Shown here: one piece after another, positions 22,510 through 31,779 of the stretch
How the letters are laid out: every line of letters begins with the position of its first letter
Numbering within the stretch: the first letter of the stretch is position 1
From: Bacillota bacterium
GTDB lineage: Bacteria > Bacillota > Clostridia > Peptostreptococcales > Anaerovoracaceae
DNA length: 38,688 nt
Reading direction: 5' to 3'
Assembly (NCBI GenBank): GCA_022769485.1
Contig: JALEJU010000029.1
Span: 1 to 38,688, forward strand
Notes under the pieces: model-generated
Told to the model about the DNA's origin: nothing
The model's database searches: none
What the model saw: the letters and a program-made list of their open reading frames with translations, nothing else
Translations under genes and position numbers: made by a program

Positions 22510-24333
22510 ATGGACAGACAAAGAGAATTTAGGGAAGCGTATGAAAAATTAGAAACCTGGCTGGAGCAAAAGGATCTTTCTCCCAAGCTCCAAAGAGAGC
22601 TGAACAATTTAATAGAGCGGCTGGAACGGGATTCGGGGGATAAGGATGCGAAAGAAGAAATTTTGGATCGGTTCCATAAGGATCTGGAATTCGGCACGGC
22701 CGGTCTCCGCGGCATACTGGGCGCGGGTTCTAACCGCATGAATTTATATACTGTGCGAAGAGCAACGCAGGGCTTTGCCAACTACCTGAATCGGGGCTTT
22801 CGGAGCAGCGGAAGCGAAAAAAGCATGCCCTCGGTTGCCATTGCTTACGACAGCCGTATTCATTCAGATCGTTTTGCTCTGGAAACCGCAGGTGTTTTTA
22901 TGGCAAACGGGATAAAAGTATATCTTTATCCTGAATTGATGCCTACGCCTGCATTGTCTTTTGCCGTTCGTCATTACGGCTGCGAAGGCGGCGTTATGAT
23001 CACTGCCTCGCATAATCCTGCAAAATATAACGGATATAAGGCGTACAACCGGCAGGGCTGTCAAATCAACGAACAGCAGGCGGCTGTTATTTTAGAGGAA
23101 ATTCAGAAGGTCGATTTGTTTAAAGGGGTAAAATCGGAACCGGTGGACTGGGAACACTGCGCGGAGGGACAGCTCACGAATTTCGACGGAACTGTTATGC
23201 TGGAGATGATACCGGAGGAAGTAACAAATCTGTATTTGCAGGATGTTTTAAACCGCCGTGTGGGCGTTTCCTGCGGATGCCTGGATGTAACTTATACGCC
23301 TTTGAACGGCGCCGGGAATCGCTGTGTGAGAAAAGTAATGGAGCAGATCGGCGTGGGAAGGGTACATATTGTAAAAGAGCAGGAAAAACCGGACGGTAAT
23401 TTTCCCACTTGTCCGTATCCCAATCCGGAAAAAAAGGAAGCGCTGCGGAAAGGCCTGGAGCTTTGTGAAGAACTGGGAACTCCGGATCTGTTGATCGCTA
23501 CCGATCCCGACAGCGATCGGGTGGGCATTGCGGCGGCCGTCTTTGACTGTGAAAGAGGGAGAAAAACATATCATCTGCTGACGGGAAACGAAGTGGGCGT
23601 TCTGCTTTTAGATTTTATCTGTATGAAGCGGAAGCTTCCGGATCGTCCTGTGGCCATCCGCACTATCGTTTCCAGTAAGATGGTAGATGCGGTAGCCGAA
23701 AAATACGGCGTGGAAATGCGCCAGGTCTTGACCGGGTTTAAGAATATCGGAGAACAGATTGAGCTTCTGGAACAGGCGGGAGAAAGCCAGCGGTTTATTT
23801 TCGGTTATGAAGAAAGCTATGGATATCTATCTGCGCCTACGGTGCGGGATAAGGACGCAGTGGATGCGTCTATGCTGATCTGTGAAATGACCGCCTGGTA
23901 TAAACAGCAGGGGAGAACTCTGTTTGACCGCCTGCAGGAATTGTATGAAGAAACAGGATATTATAAAAACGACGTAGAAGAATTTGTGTTTGAAGGTTCC
24001 TCGGGCATGAATACTATGAACCGGATCATGGATCAATTCCGGGAAGAGCTTCCCCGGCGCGTCTGCGGCCGTCTGGTCTCGGAAACTACAGATTACCGGA
24101 CTTCGGTAAGGAAGTCTGCGGACGGTACGGAATGCACGGTGGATCTGCCCAAATCCAATGTCTTTGAAGTTATTATGGAGGACGGTTCGAGTTTTATGGC
24201 TCGGCCTTCCGGTACAGAACCCAAACTGAAGGTATATCTGGCAGCCCGGGATCGTTCCGCAGAAGCCTCGGAGAAGCGGATCGGGGACTTGCGGCGTGAA
24301 GTGAAAGGATGGATTCGCGCATGGACAAAGTAA
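22510..24333 (+). CDS. Phosphoglucomutase/phosphomannomutase (phosphohexomutase family)
   Basis: Interconverts hexose 1- and 6-phosphates through a phosphoserine enzyme, feeding cell-wall and storage polysaccharide synthesis. From ATG 22510 it is 607 residues. The four family signatures are present: the phosphoserine loop TASHNP with Ser167, the metal loop DPDSDR at 332-337, the sugar-binding GYEES at 432-436, and the phosphate-binding RPSGTEP at 565-571. The length and the GYEESYGY form match the long PgcA-like clade. ATG 22510 has GAAGGA eight bases upstream. An in-frame ATG at 22456 would add 18 residues but lacks a ribosome site and leaves almost no leader. Glucose versus mannose preference is not decidable. 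First gene of the run to ctpA. Confidence 0.93.
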   Translation: MDRQREFREAYEKLETWLEQKDLSPKLQRELNNLIERLERDSGDKDAKEEILDRFHKDLEFGTAGLRGILGAGSNRMNLYTVRRATQGFANYLNRGFRSSGSEKSMPSVAIAYDSRIHSDRFALETAGVFMANGIKVYLYPELMPTPALSFAVRHYGCEGGVMITASHNPAKYNGYKAYNRQGCQINEQQAAVILEEIQKVDLFKGVKSEPVDWEHCAEGQLTNFDGTVMLEMIPEEVTNLYLQDVLNRRVGVSCGCLDVTYTPLNGAGNRCVRKVMEQIGVGRVHIVKEQEKPDGNFPTCPYPNPEKKEALRKGLELCEELGTPDLLIATDPDSDRVGIAAAVFDCERGRKTYHLLTGNEVGVLLLDFICMKRKLPDRPVAIRTIVSSKMVDAVAEKYGVEMRQVLTGFKNIGEQIELLEQAGESQRFIFGYEESYGYLSAPTVRDKDAVDASMLICEMTAWYKQQGRTLFDRLQELYEETGYYKNDVEEFVFEGSSGMNTMNRIMDQFREELPRRVCGRLVSETTDYRTSVRKSADGTECTVDLPKSNVFEVIMEDGSSFMARPSGTEPKLKVYLAARDRSAEASEKRIGDLRREVKGWIRAWTK

Positions 24334-25280
24334 ATCAGGCGCTGGTGGCTATGGATCCCAGCGGATCTTATCGTGTTTACCTGGCAATTACTACAAAAAT
24401 GGCGGAGGAAGCGCGGAAAATTCATCGTCTTACGCCTCTGGCCACAGCCGCGCTGGGGCGGGTTTTAACCGCGGCCGGCATCATGGGGCTTATGATGAAG
24501 GGCGAAAGGGACAAGCTGACGGTACAGTTTAAAGGAGACGGCCCTGCGGGAGAAATTCTGGCTACCGCTTCCGGTGCGGGAGAGGTGAAAGGTTATATTT
24601 CCAATCCGGATGTGGATCTGCCTTTGCGTCCGGACGGGAAGCCGGATGTAGGCGGTGCTGTGGGCATCGGAACATTAACCGTAATCAAAGATTTTGGGCT
24701 GAAGGAACCCTATGTAGGGCGGATTGACTTGGTTTCCGGCGAAATTGCCGATGATCTTACCATGTATTTTTTTATTTCAGAGCAGCAGTCAACCTCTGTA
24801 GCTTTGGGTGCAAAGGTAGATGTGGATCACAGCGTAGAGACGGCGGGCGGTATGATTATTCAAATGCTTCCTGACGCAGACCCTGCAGCGGTGGATTATC
24901 TGGAGGCGGCTTTAGAGAAAATCAATTCGATTACTGTTTTAATTGAAAATGCGTTGGCGGAGGCGAGACAGGAGCCGGATGCAAACGTAAAAAGCAGCCG
25001 GGAGCTTGGAAAGAGAGCGGTGCAGCTGCTTTTGGATGGGATTTTCGGCGGGATGCCGGAAGAATATCGGGCTCAGTTTTTAGAATATCGGGATATCGGA
25101 TGGAAATGTGATTGTTCCGAAGAACGTTTGGAGCAGGTTTTAAAGAGTTTAGGGAGAAAAGAGCTGGCTGAAATCATCGAGGAAGACGGACAAGCAGAGC
25201 TGACCTGCCAGTTTTGTACAAAATCTTACCGCTTCGGACGGGAAAAACTGGAGCAGATTTTAATGAGCATGCACCGGTAG
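24321..25280 (+). CDS. hslO: 33 kDa redox-regulated chaperone Hsp33
   Basis: Hsp33 is a holdase chaperone that switches on when oxidants release its zinc. This 319-residue copy has the N-terminal domain with RLTPLATAALGR and the central GDGPAGEI, typical of the family. The C-terminal redox switch is Cys263-x-Cys265 (WKCDC) and Cys296-xx-Cys299 (CQFC), the complete zinc set. It starts at ATG 24321, inside the end of the mutase gene (overlap of 13 bases), with GAAAGGA upstream. ATG 24309 is too close to that site. Translational coupling to the mutase is likely. An oxidative-stress chaperone is normal in anaerobes that meet oxygen. Confidence 0.97.
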   Translation: MDKVNQALVAMDPSGSYRVYLAITTKMAEEARKIHRLTPLATAALGRVLTAAGIMGLMMKGERDKLTVQFKGDGPAGEILATASGAGEVKGYISNPDVDLPLRPDGKPDVGGAVGIGTLTVIKDFGLKEPYVGRIDLVSGEIADDLTMYFFISEQQSTSVALGAKVDVDHSVETAGGMIIQMLPDADPAAVDYLEAALEKINSITVLIENALAEARQEPDANVKSSRELGKRAVQLLLDGIFGGMPEEYRAQFLEYRDIGWKCDCSEERLEQVLKSLGRKELAEIIEEDGQAELTCQFCTKSYRFGREKLEQILMSMHR

Positions 25281-25294
25281 AAGGGAGAATAGAA

Positions 25295-25726
25295 ATGTTA
25301 AAGGAGTTCAAGGAATTCGCATTTAAAGGAAATGCGGTAGATATGGCAATCGGTGTTGTAATCGGCGCAGCGTTCGGAAGCATTGTAAGCTCTCTGGTGG
25401 ATGACCTGATTATGCCTATTATCGGATTTATTACCGCCGGGAAAGATTTTTCGGCATTGAAGATCGTGTTGTCGCCGGCAGAATACTCCGCTTCGGGAGA
25501 GCTGATAAAAGAAGAAGCGGCTATTATGTACGGAAACTTTATTAACGTGGCGCTGGACTTTTTAATTATCGCATTTTCTATTTTCCTTGTAGTGAAGGCG
25601 GTCAATAAACTGCGCAGCAGCTTGGAAAAGAAGGAAGAGGAGGCTGCGGAAGAAACTCCGGCGGTTCCTACAGAAACAGAACTGCTGACAGAAATCCGCG
25701 ATCTGCTGAAAAAGAATGAAAAATAA
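25295..25726 (+). CDS. mscL: Large-conductance mechanosensitive channel
   Basis: MscL is a homopentameric channel in the cell membrane that opens under extreme tension to release solutes on osmotic downshock. The 143-residue length is normal. The N-terminal amphipathic helix and TM1 (FKEFAFKGNAVDMAIGVVIG, then AAFGSIVSSLVDDLIMP) carry the family signature. TM2 is ALDFLIIAFSIFLVVKAVN. A Glu/Ala-rich linker leads to the C-terminal helical bundle TELLTEIRDLLKK. AAGGGAGA precedes ATG 25295. It lies 14 bases after hslO. Confidence 0.98.
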   Translation: MLKEFKEFAFKGNAVDMAIGVVIGAAFGSIVSSLVDDLIMPIIGFITAGKDFSALKIVLSPAEYSASGELIKEEAAIMYGNFINVALDFLIIAFSIFLVVKAVNKLRSSLEKKEEEAAEETPAVPTETELLTEIRDLLKKNEK

Positions 25727-25747
25727 TTTGCGGAAGGGGTAATAAGA

Positions 25748-26833
25748 GTGAGGTTAGGTATTTTATTCGGCGGACGGTCGGGAGAACATGAGATTTCTTT
25801 ATTGTCTGCGGCCTCTGTAATCAGAGCTTTAAACCGGGATAAATTTGAACCTGTTACGATCGGGATTACGAAAGAGGGAGAATGGCTGCTTTACGATGGA
25901 CCGGTGGAAAATATTGAAGACGGGAGTTGGGAAGAGTCGGCTCGGGCGGCCTTGGAAAAAGACCCGGAAACTTACGGCCTGACGATTTTAGGCACCGGGG
26001 GGAAATCGCTGAAGGATCGTATCGATTTTGCGCTGCCTGTTCTTCATGGGCCTTACGGCGAAGACGGAACGATACAGGGTCTGTTTGAAATGATTGACAT
26101 TCCCTACGGCGGAAGCGGCGTAACCGGCTCCGCTCTGGCTATGGATAAAGCACTGGCTAAGGAGGTTTTTGCCCGAAATGATCTTCCGCAGCTGCCCTGG
26201 ATGGCGGTTTTGGAGGAAGAATTTGCGGAAGTTCCCGATGTTATTCTGGATTGGGCGGAGGAACGGCTGAAATGGCCGATCTTTGTAAAACCTGCTAATA
26301 TGGGTTCCAGCGTAGGTATTACAAAAGCATATGACAGAACCGCATTAAAAGAATCCATGCGGATCGCGTTTGAGTATGACCGAAAAGTCGTATTGGAGCA
26401 GGGCGCTGATGTTCGGGAGCTGGAAACCGGTATCCTGGGCAATTACGATCCGGACGCTTCCGTAGCGGGAGAGATTATTCCTGCGGCGGATTTTTATGAC
26501 TATAAAGCGAAATATCAGTCCGGGGACGCTTCGCGGCTCTGCATTCCGGCGGAATTAACCGAAGAAGAAAGGGAAGAAATCCGCGAATTGGCGTTGGCGG
26601 CTTACGAGGCTTTGGATTGTGCCGGCTTTGCCAGAGTGGACATTTTTAAAGAGAAAGAAACCGGAAAGCTTTATATCAATGAAATCAATACCATTCCGGG
26701 ATTTACCCGCTACAGCATGTTCCCTCTTCTCTGGGGTGCTGCGGGGATCCCCTATCCTGAACAGATTGAAAGGATTGTTACACTGGGATATGAAAGATAT
26801 CATGCTAAAAATCGTAGGAAGACAAATATTTAA
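25748..26833 (+). CDS. ddl: D-alanine--D-alanine ligase
   Basis: ATP-grasp ligase that makes the D-Ala-D-Ala end of the peptidoglycan stem peptide. At 361 residues it is typical. The N-terminus is GILFGGRSGEHEIS. The ATP-grasp core reads FVKPANMGSSVGITKA, and the metal site is EINTIPGFTRYSMFP. The omega loop YDYKAKY at 250-256 has the tyrosine associated with D-Ala-D-Ala rather than D-Ala-D-lactate ligases, so vancomycin resistance through this enzyme is not expected. Starts with GTG preceded by GGAAGGGG. DUF1934 overlaps its 3' end. Confidence 0.97.
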   Translation: MRLGILFGGRSGEHEISLLSAASVIRALNRDKFEPVTIGITKEGEWLLYDGPVENIEDGSWEESARAALEKDPETYGLTILGTGGKSLKDRIDFALPVLHGPYGEDGTIQGLFEMIDIPYGGSGVTGSALAMDKALAKEVFARNDLPQLPWMAVLEEEFAEVPDVILDWAEERLKWPIFVKPANMGSSVGITKAYDRTALKESMRIAFEYDRKVVLEQGADVRELETGILGNYDPDASVAGEIIPAADFYDYKAKYQSGDASRLCIPAELTEEEREEIRELALAAYEALDCAGFARVDIFKEKETGKLYINEINTIPGFTRYSMFPLLWGAAGIPYPEQIERIVTLGYERYHAKNRRKTNI

Positions 26834-27224
26834 TGGAACTGAAGAAGAAGAGAACATTGAATTTTTAACGGAAGGGCGATGCGGCCGCAAAGGGGAAGCA
26901 GTCTATTTGGTTTATGAAGAAAGCGAGCTTTCGGGTATGGCGGGCTGTACTACCAGCATTAAAATCCAGGGGGAACGAGTGGAGATGCGGCGTTACGGAG
27001 ACGCTTATGTCAGCGGAACCGAGATCGCATTTGAAAAGGGAAAGCGTTTTAAAGGGTACTACGACACGCCTTACGGAGCGGTGGAGATGGAGGTGCTTAC
27101 AGATGAGCTGGAGAATGGCCTTTCGCAGGATCTGGATCAGGGCAGTCTCCGCATTGCGTATCAGTTCAGTCTGAAAGGGTTGGGCGAAGGGCGGAATTAT
27201 CTGGATGTAGAAATCGTGCAGTAA
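26790..27224 (+). CDS. DUF1934 family (YwiB-like) beta-barrel protein
   Basis: This 144-residue protein matches DUF1934, small calycin/lipocalin-like barrels of Firmicutes with no settled function. Family features are the early EENIEFLTEGR, then EAVYLVYEESELSGMAGCTTSIKI, and later GYYDTPYGAVEMEVLTDEL. No signal peptide, so it is cytoplasmic. It starts within ddl: ATG 26790 gives an overlap of 44 bases, and ATG 26802 is an alternative four residues shorter. Neither has a strong ribosome site, so coupling to ddl is likely. The 3' neighbour is the CtpA-type protease after 25 bases. Confidence 0.88.
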   Translation: MKDIMLKIVGRQIFNGTEEEENIEFLTEGRCGRKGEAVYLVYEESELSGMAGCTTSIKIQGERVEMRRYGDAYVSGTEIAFEKGKRFKGYYDTPYGAVEMEVLTDELENGLSQDLDQGSLRIAYQFSLKGLGEGRNYLDVEIVQ

Positions 27225-27249
27225 GGATAAAGCACACAGGGGGATAACG

Positions 27250-28710
27250 ATGAATTTGAAGACGACAAAGAGAATCGCGGCGGTTATTGCGATTTTGCTG
27301 GCAGTAGTTATGGTAGTCACTTCTTTTGGCTGGGTGTTTGCCTCCGAGACCAATACCGTTTACGGTATGTCGGAGGAAGACAGTGCCTATACGGATGAAC
27401 AGCTGGCGTTTATGAAACAGCTCATGGATTATATTCAGCACAATTATAAAGATCCGGTGGAGGTAAAGAAAATGCTGGAGGGGGCTTATACCGGTCTCTT
27501 CGATTCTTTGGATGATCCTTACAGCGTATATTATCTCAGCGAATCGGAAAAGGACAGCTTTTTGGATTCGGTCAACGGGGAATTCGGGGGCGTCGGTGTA
27601 AGTCTGGAATCCCGGGAGGGGCGCTGCGTCGTTGTGGCTCCCATAGCGGGCTCTCCGGCGGAACAGGCGGGGCTGCGCAGCGGGGACGTGATTGTGAAAG
27701 TCAACGGGGCGGATGTGACAGGCAAAGTTTTAAGCGAGATAGCGGCGCTGCTTCGGGGGAACGAAGGAACCACTGTTACGGTTACCGTGGATCGGGACGG
27801 AACAAAACTGAATTTTACTCTGGTGCGTGCAACTATTCGAACGGAATCCGTAAGCTATAAAATGCTGGAAAACAAAATCGGATATATTCAGCTTACACAG
27901 TTTGATAACGATTCCGACCAGGAATTCCGAAATGCACTTTCCATGTTATTGGCGGAAGGCGCAAAATCGTTCATCGTAGATGTACGAAATAACTCCGGCG
28001 GCTATGTGGATACAGCTGCGGCAATTGCAGAAACGTTTATGCCGGCAGGGCCTATCGTTCATTTTACCCGGCAGGGGAAAACATTGGATACTCTGTATGC
28101 TTCCGGGAACAATCGCGTAAACGCTCCTTTGGTGCTTTTGATCAACGAAGGGTCGGCCAGCAGTACGGAAATTCTGGCGGGAGCCTGGCAGGACAGCGGA
28201 ACCGCTGTTTTGGTGGGAACCACCACTTACGGAAAAGGCGTTGCACAGCAAGTGCTGAATCTGCGCAACGGTTATTCGATGAAGCTGTCTTTGTATTATT
28301 TTACAACGCCGAAAAACAGAACCATAGATAAGGTAGGCGTTCAGCCGGATGTAACTGTTACAAACTGCAGTGGGCAAACCCAAGAGGAGCTGCAGGCGCA
28401 GTATAAAGCGTTTGTTCCTATGAGCGAAGCGGTTAAACCGAATCTGGGCGATACGGGGCTGAATGTTTACGGCGCGCAGCAGCGGTTAGCGCTTTTGGGA
28501 TACGATACTTCGGTAACGGGTACCTTAGATGAAATCACTTATTCGGCTATTAAACGGTTCCAGTCTGATTCGGGGCTTTATTCTTACGGCAAACTGGATT
28601 ATACGACTCGGGATCGGCTGGATCACGCGGCTGCGGCATATGTAAGCGGAGCCGAAAAGGGAAAGGATCTACAGCTGGAAAAGGCGATTGAGACTTTAAG
28701 CAAAAAATAA
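27250..28710 (+). CDS. S41 (CtpA/CtpB-type) processing protease with PDZ and peptidoglycan-binding domains
   Basis: A 486-residue exported or membrane-anchored tail-specific protease. N-terminal signal/anchor helix at about 8-31. S41 N-terminal bundle to about 100. PDZ at about 105-190 (GGVGVSLE, then SPAEQAGLRSGDVIVKVNG). S41 catalytic domain after that. The Ser-Lys dyad is Ser304 (in GSASSTEI) and Lys329 (in TYGKGVAQQ), with Gln333, at the 25-residue spacing seen in CtpB and Prc. A peptidoglycan-binding domain lies at about 395-470 (LNVYGAQQRLALLGYD). In Bacillus CtpB cuts SpoIVFA during sporulation, so a sporulation or envelope quality role is plausible. GGGGG precedes the ATG. Last gene of the run from 22510. 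Confidence 0.95.
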   Translation: MNLKTTKRIAAVIAILLAVVMVVTSFGWVFASETNTVYGMSEEDSAYTDEQLAFMKQLMDYIQHNYKDPVEVKKMLEGAYTGLFDSLDDPYSVYYLSESEKDSFLDSVNGEFGGVGVSLESREGRCVVVAPIAGSPAEQAGLRSGDVIVKVNGADVTGKVLSEIAALLRGNEGTTVTVTVDRDGTKLNFTLVRATIRTESVSYKMLENKIGYIQLTQFDNDSDQEFRNALSMLLAEGAKSFIVDVRNNSGGYVDTAAAIAETFMPAGPIVHFTRQGKTLDTLYASGNNRVNAPLVLLINEGSASSTEILAGAWQDSGTAVLVGTTTYGKGVAQQVLNLRNGYSMKLSLYYFTTPKNRTIDKVGVQPDVTVTNCSGQTQEELQAQYKAFVPMSEAVKPNLGDTGLNVYGAQQRLALLGYDTSVTGTLDEITYSAIKRFQSDSGLYSYGKLDYTTRDRLDHAAAAYVSGAEKGKDLQLEKAIETLSKK

Positions 28711-28737
28711 GTTCAAAATTTCATAAAATAGAAAACA

Positions 28738-28777
28738 AATCCGCAGATTGCCGGTTCGTACCGGTAATCTGCGGATT
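28738..28777. terminator. Bidirectional terminator between ctpA-type gene and DUF1846 gene
   Basis: An 18-pair stem (28738-28755 with 28760-28777, one G-U pair) has the loop TCGT. It is followed by CTCTTTGTTTGTT on the plus strand and by TGTTTTCTATTTT on the minus strand. It can end both converging transcripts. Confidence 0.88.
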
Positions 28778-28790
28778 CTCTTTGTTTGTT

Positions 28791-30305
28791 CTAATTATAA
28801 TACAAATTGTTTGTAATATATTCCGGATCGCTGGTCGCGTCGATTCCCAAAGAATTCAGGGTTTGATTGTCCTGGCTGTTGAGAATTGCGGTGCAGTGCG
28901 CTTTGCAGCCTTTCAGCAGTACCAGCTTTTCCACCGCTACCTGGGCGGAAGGGTTGGTGGTCGCAGAGATGGAAAGAGCGGAAAGGATTTCCTCCAAAGT
29001 TAAAGAAGATTTCTCGTTGTGGAGAATATCGGTCTTTAAATGCTGGATGGTCTGCAATACTACGGGGGAAATCAAATGCATGTCGTCGTCAATGCCGGAA
29101 AGTGCTTTGACCCCGTTCAGAACAGCAGCTGCGGAGGCCACCATGCGGCGGGAACTGCGGCCGGTGACGATACGGCCGTCCGGGAGCTCTAATGCCATCA
29201 CTACCACGTTTTCATACCGGGGGTCGGAAGCCCGTTTTGCTTCCGCATAGTCCCGGGCAGGTCGGACTACCGGCCGATCCTCCGGCGTTAAATTCAAATC
29301 ATCCATCAGCAGCTTTGCCCGTTCCACCGTAGCTTCGTCGATATTGCCTTTCTTGTAATCGCACTGAGCGATGAGATATCGCCGGATAATCTCCTGGCAG
29401 GCGGCTTCCCGGCAGACGTTATCATCGGAAATGGAGAAACCTACCCGGTTTACGCCCATATCCGTAGGAGATTTATAGATGGATTCTTCGCCGGTGATTT
29501 TTTCGATAATCCGCTTTACGACGGGGAAGGTCTCGATATCACGATTGTAATTTACAGCCATGGTTCCGTAGGTTTCCAAATGGAAGGGGTCGATCATATT
29601 CAGATCTTTTAAATCCACGGTAGCCGCTTCGTAGGCGATGTTTACGGGATGCTTTAAAGGCAGATTCCAGATGGGGAAGGTTTCATATTTAGCATAATGC
29701 ACTCTCCTGCCCCGTTTGCTTTCGTGGTAAAGCTGGGACAGACAGGTGGCCAGCTTGCCGGAGCCGGGTCCCGGAGCATTGACTACAACTAAAGGCTTTG
29801 TTACTTCGATATAGGGATTTACGCCATAGCCCTCGTCGGATACGATGGTCTCCACATCGGTAGGGTAGCCCTTAGTTGGATAGTGCTTATACGTTTTAAT
29901 TCCTCTGCGATTGAGCTTATTGATAAACGTGTTTACAGAAGCCGTATCTTCATAACGCGTAATAACCACGCTGTTGATGGAAAGGTCATACTTGCGGAAG
30001 GTGTCGATCAGGCGCAGCACTTCCAGGTCGTAAGTAATGCCGAAATCCTGCCGCGTTTTATTTGTAATGATATCGCCGGCATAAATGCAGATAATAATTT
30101 CCGCCTGGTCTTTCATATGAGCCAGAAGTTTGATTTTCGCATTTTCATCGAAGCCGGGCAGAACGCGCATGGCATGTTTGTCGTGAACCAGTTTTCCGCC
30201 GAATTCTAAATAAAGGCGTTCGCTTTTGCTCTGCTTGATTCGTTCCAAAATATATTTTGACTGCTCTTCCAAATATTTTTCCGCATCAAAGCCGATTTTC
30301 ATCAC
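28791..30305 (-). CDS. DUF1846 (UPF0371) family protein
   Basis: This 504-residue cytoplasmic protein matches DUF1846, a Firmicutes-rich family with structures but no settled activity as far as I know. The N-terminus [20 protein letters not shown] and the central [24 protein letters not shown] (176 onward) are diagnostic. The latter resembles a P-loop (GPGSGK), implying nucleotide binding. A second conserved region is [12 protein letters not shown]. The start is GTG 30305 or the following ATG 30302, both served by AAGGGAG. It is a single-gene unit with its own promoter and the shared terminator. No neighbour hints at a function. Confidence 0.92.
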   Translation of the reverse strand: MMKIGFDAEKYLEEQSKYILERIKQSKSERLYLEFGGKLVHDKHAMRVLPGFDENAKIKLLAHMKDQAEIIICIYAGDIITNKTRQDFGITYDLEVLRLIDTFRKYDLSINSVVITRYEDTASVNTFINKLNRRGIKTYKHYPTKGYPTDVETIVSDEGYGVNPYIEVTKPLVVVNAPGPGSGKLATCLSQLYHESKRGRRVHYAKYETFPIWNLPLKHPVNIAYEAATVDLKDLNMIDPFHLETYGTMAVNYNRDIETFPVVKRIIEKITGEESIYKSPTDMGVNRVGFSISDDNVCREAACQEIIRRYLIAQCDYKKGNIDEATVERAKLLMDDLNLTPEDRPVVRPARDYAEAKRASDPRYENVVVMALELPDGRIVTGRSSRRMVASAAAVLNGVKALSGIDDDMHLISPVVLQTIQHLKTDILHNEKSSLTLEEILSALSISATTNPSAQVAVEKLVLLKGCKAHCTAILNSQDNQTLNSLGIDATSDPEYITNNLYYN

Positions 30306-30355
30306 TGTTTCGCTCCCTTCTATATGAGATAACCTTTTTTAACAAAAACATATAA

Positions 30356-30384
30356 ATCATAACACTTTAAAGAAAAAAGCACAA
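30356..30384 (-). promoter_or_regulatory. Promoter of the DUF1846 gene
   Basis: On the minus strand TTGTGC (plus 30379-30384) and TATGAT (plus 30356-30361) are separated by 17 bases. They lie about 50 bases before the start codon in an A/T-rich divergent interval. Confidence 0.5.
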
Positions 30385-30464
30385 TAAAAAATTGTGAATG
30401 GTTCTAATTATTTTGCTCTGCGTAAAATAGGGAGACGTAAAAAGGAATATATTGTAAAATCTGG

Positions 30465-30492
30465 TTGACATATTACAAAACAATGATAATAT
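30465..30492 (+). promoter_or_regulatory. Promoter of the SLH/giant-protein operon
   Basis: A perfect TTGACA (30465-30470) is followed after 16 bases by TAATAT (30487-30492). The start codon at 30530 is about 35 bases further, preceded by AAGGGGG. Confidence 0.65.
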
Positions 30493-30529
30493 GGAATAAA
30501 ATGGAAATCAAAAAAAGGGGGAATTATTT

Positions 30530-31777
30530 ATGAAGAGAAGATGCGGTTGTGCTGCGTTATGGGCGGTTTGTCTGCTGCTGAGCGGAGTTTGTTCTGCTTG
30601 GGCAGACAGTACCGGAATTTCAAAAATATCCTTACCTGCAGAAACTTTTTCCGACGTGAAAGCGGAGGACTGGTATTATCAAGCGGTAAAAGATATGAGT
30701 CGAAAAGGGGTGATCGAAGGCTATCCGGACGGAAGCTTCCGTCCGTCGAAAACCGTTAGCTGCGGAGAGTTTATTAAAATGGCGGCTGCAGCTGCCGGTG
30801 TAACGGAGAACGATCTTGCCGGGGAAGAAGACCGGCCGAAGCACTGGGCGCTTCCCTGGTATGAAAAGGGGCTGGATTTGAACTGGTACACAAAGGACGA
30901 TATGGGCGCGGGAAAAATGGATCGAAAAATCAATCGGGGGCAAATGGCTTTGATTGCGGAAGGGGTGCTGGAAACTGTTTCGGGAAAGGGAGCGGAGGAA
31001 AACGATAAATGGCTGGACTCTTACTCCCAATGGATGGCGGAAATTTCGGATGTGGATGCAAGAACCCCATATGAATATGAAATCATATGCGCTTACGGAA
31101 ACGGAATTTTAACCGGATATCCGGACGGAAGTTTTCGCCCGGAGGGCTTTTTAAGCCGGGCGGAAGCAGCTGTGGTCATCAGCCGTTTAGTAGACGCTGC
31201 TGCGAAGGCAGGCGCCGCCTCTTTGAACGCCGAAACGGAGCCCGCAGGGAAGGGCGGCGCCGGAGAATTGCCGGAGGCAGAGACTTCAAATACAGAGGAT
31301 TTTTCGGCATTGAACGGCGATCTGATTTCGGATTTGAAAACTGTTTGGAAGGAGGATCTTTGGGATAGCTGGAACGGAAGGGGGGAGGACAGCGGAAACG
31401 ATTACGCCGCTTTTCGCGCCGGAGACAGTTATCAGAGCAATCCGGCGGGATTGCCTAAAGGCACTTTGATTATCGGCTATTCGTATCCTTATAACGGGAA
31501 CGATTGGTTTTCTTCAAATTTCGGACGGGGATTGCTGGATAAGCCTCGAACCAAAGAGGAAGAAAATCGGATTTTACAGGTTTTGAAGCGGGCGGAGCCT
31601 GAGGGGGCGGATGTAATCGCAGACCGTTTTTTAAAATTCTGCAAACTGAATTACCAGAAGGACGAGTCAAAATCCGAAAATTTTAAAGCTGGAAACAGGC
31701 AGGTAACTTTGGATATCCGGGAAGGGCGAGTAACTGTTTACCTGTGGCCGTCCGGAAGCGAAGAAGAAAGAGGGTAA
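30530..31777 (+). CDS. Exported protein with three SLH domains
   Basis: This 415-residue protein has a signal peptide (about 1-25; CAALWAVCLLLSGVCSAWA). Three S-layer homology domains follow, at about 38-85 (FSDVKAEDWYYQAVKDM, GVIEGYPDGSFRP), about 100-150 (HWALPWYEKGL, a weaker copy) and about 170-225 (AYGNGILTGYPDGSFRP, SRAEAAVVISRLVD). SLH triplets bind pyruvylated secondary cell-wall polymer, so the protein should sit on the wall. The remaining approximately 190 residues have a Glu/Ala-rich linker and a C-terminal part with no recognised family (GTLIIGYSYPYNGNDWFSSNFGRGLL). The next gene begins two bases after the stop, which suggests that the two products act together. Confidence 0.92.
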   Translation: MKRRCGCAALWAVCLLLSGVCSAWADSTGISKISLPAETFSDVKAEDWYYQAVKDMSRKGVIEGYPDGSFRPSKTVSCGEFIKMAAAAAGVTENDLAGEEDRPKHWALPWYEKGLDLNWYTKDDMGAGKMDRKINRGQMALIAEGVLETVSGKGAEENDKWLDSYSQWMAEISDVDARTPYEYEIICAYGNGILTGYPDGSFRPEGFLSRAEAAVVISRLVDAAAKAGAASLNAETEPAGKGGAGELPEAETSNTEDFSALNGDLISDLKTVWKEDLWDSWNGRGEDSGNDYAAFRAGDSYQSNPAGLPKGTLIIGYSYPYNGNDWFSSNFGRGLLDKPRTKEEENRILQVLKRAEPEGADVIADRFLKFCKLNYQKDESKSENFKAGNRQVTLDIREGRVTVYLWPSGSEEERG

Positions 31778-31779
31778 AA

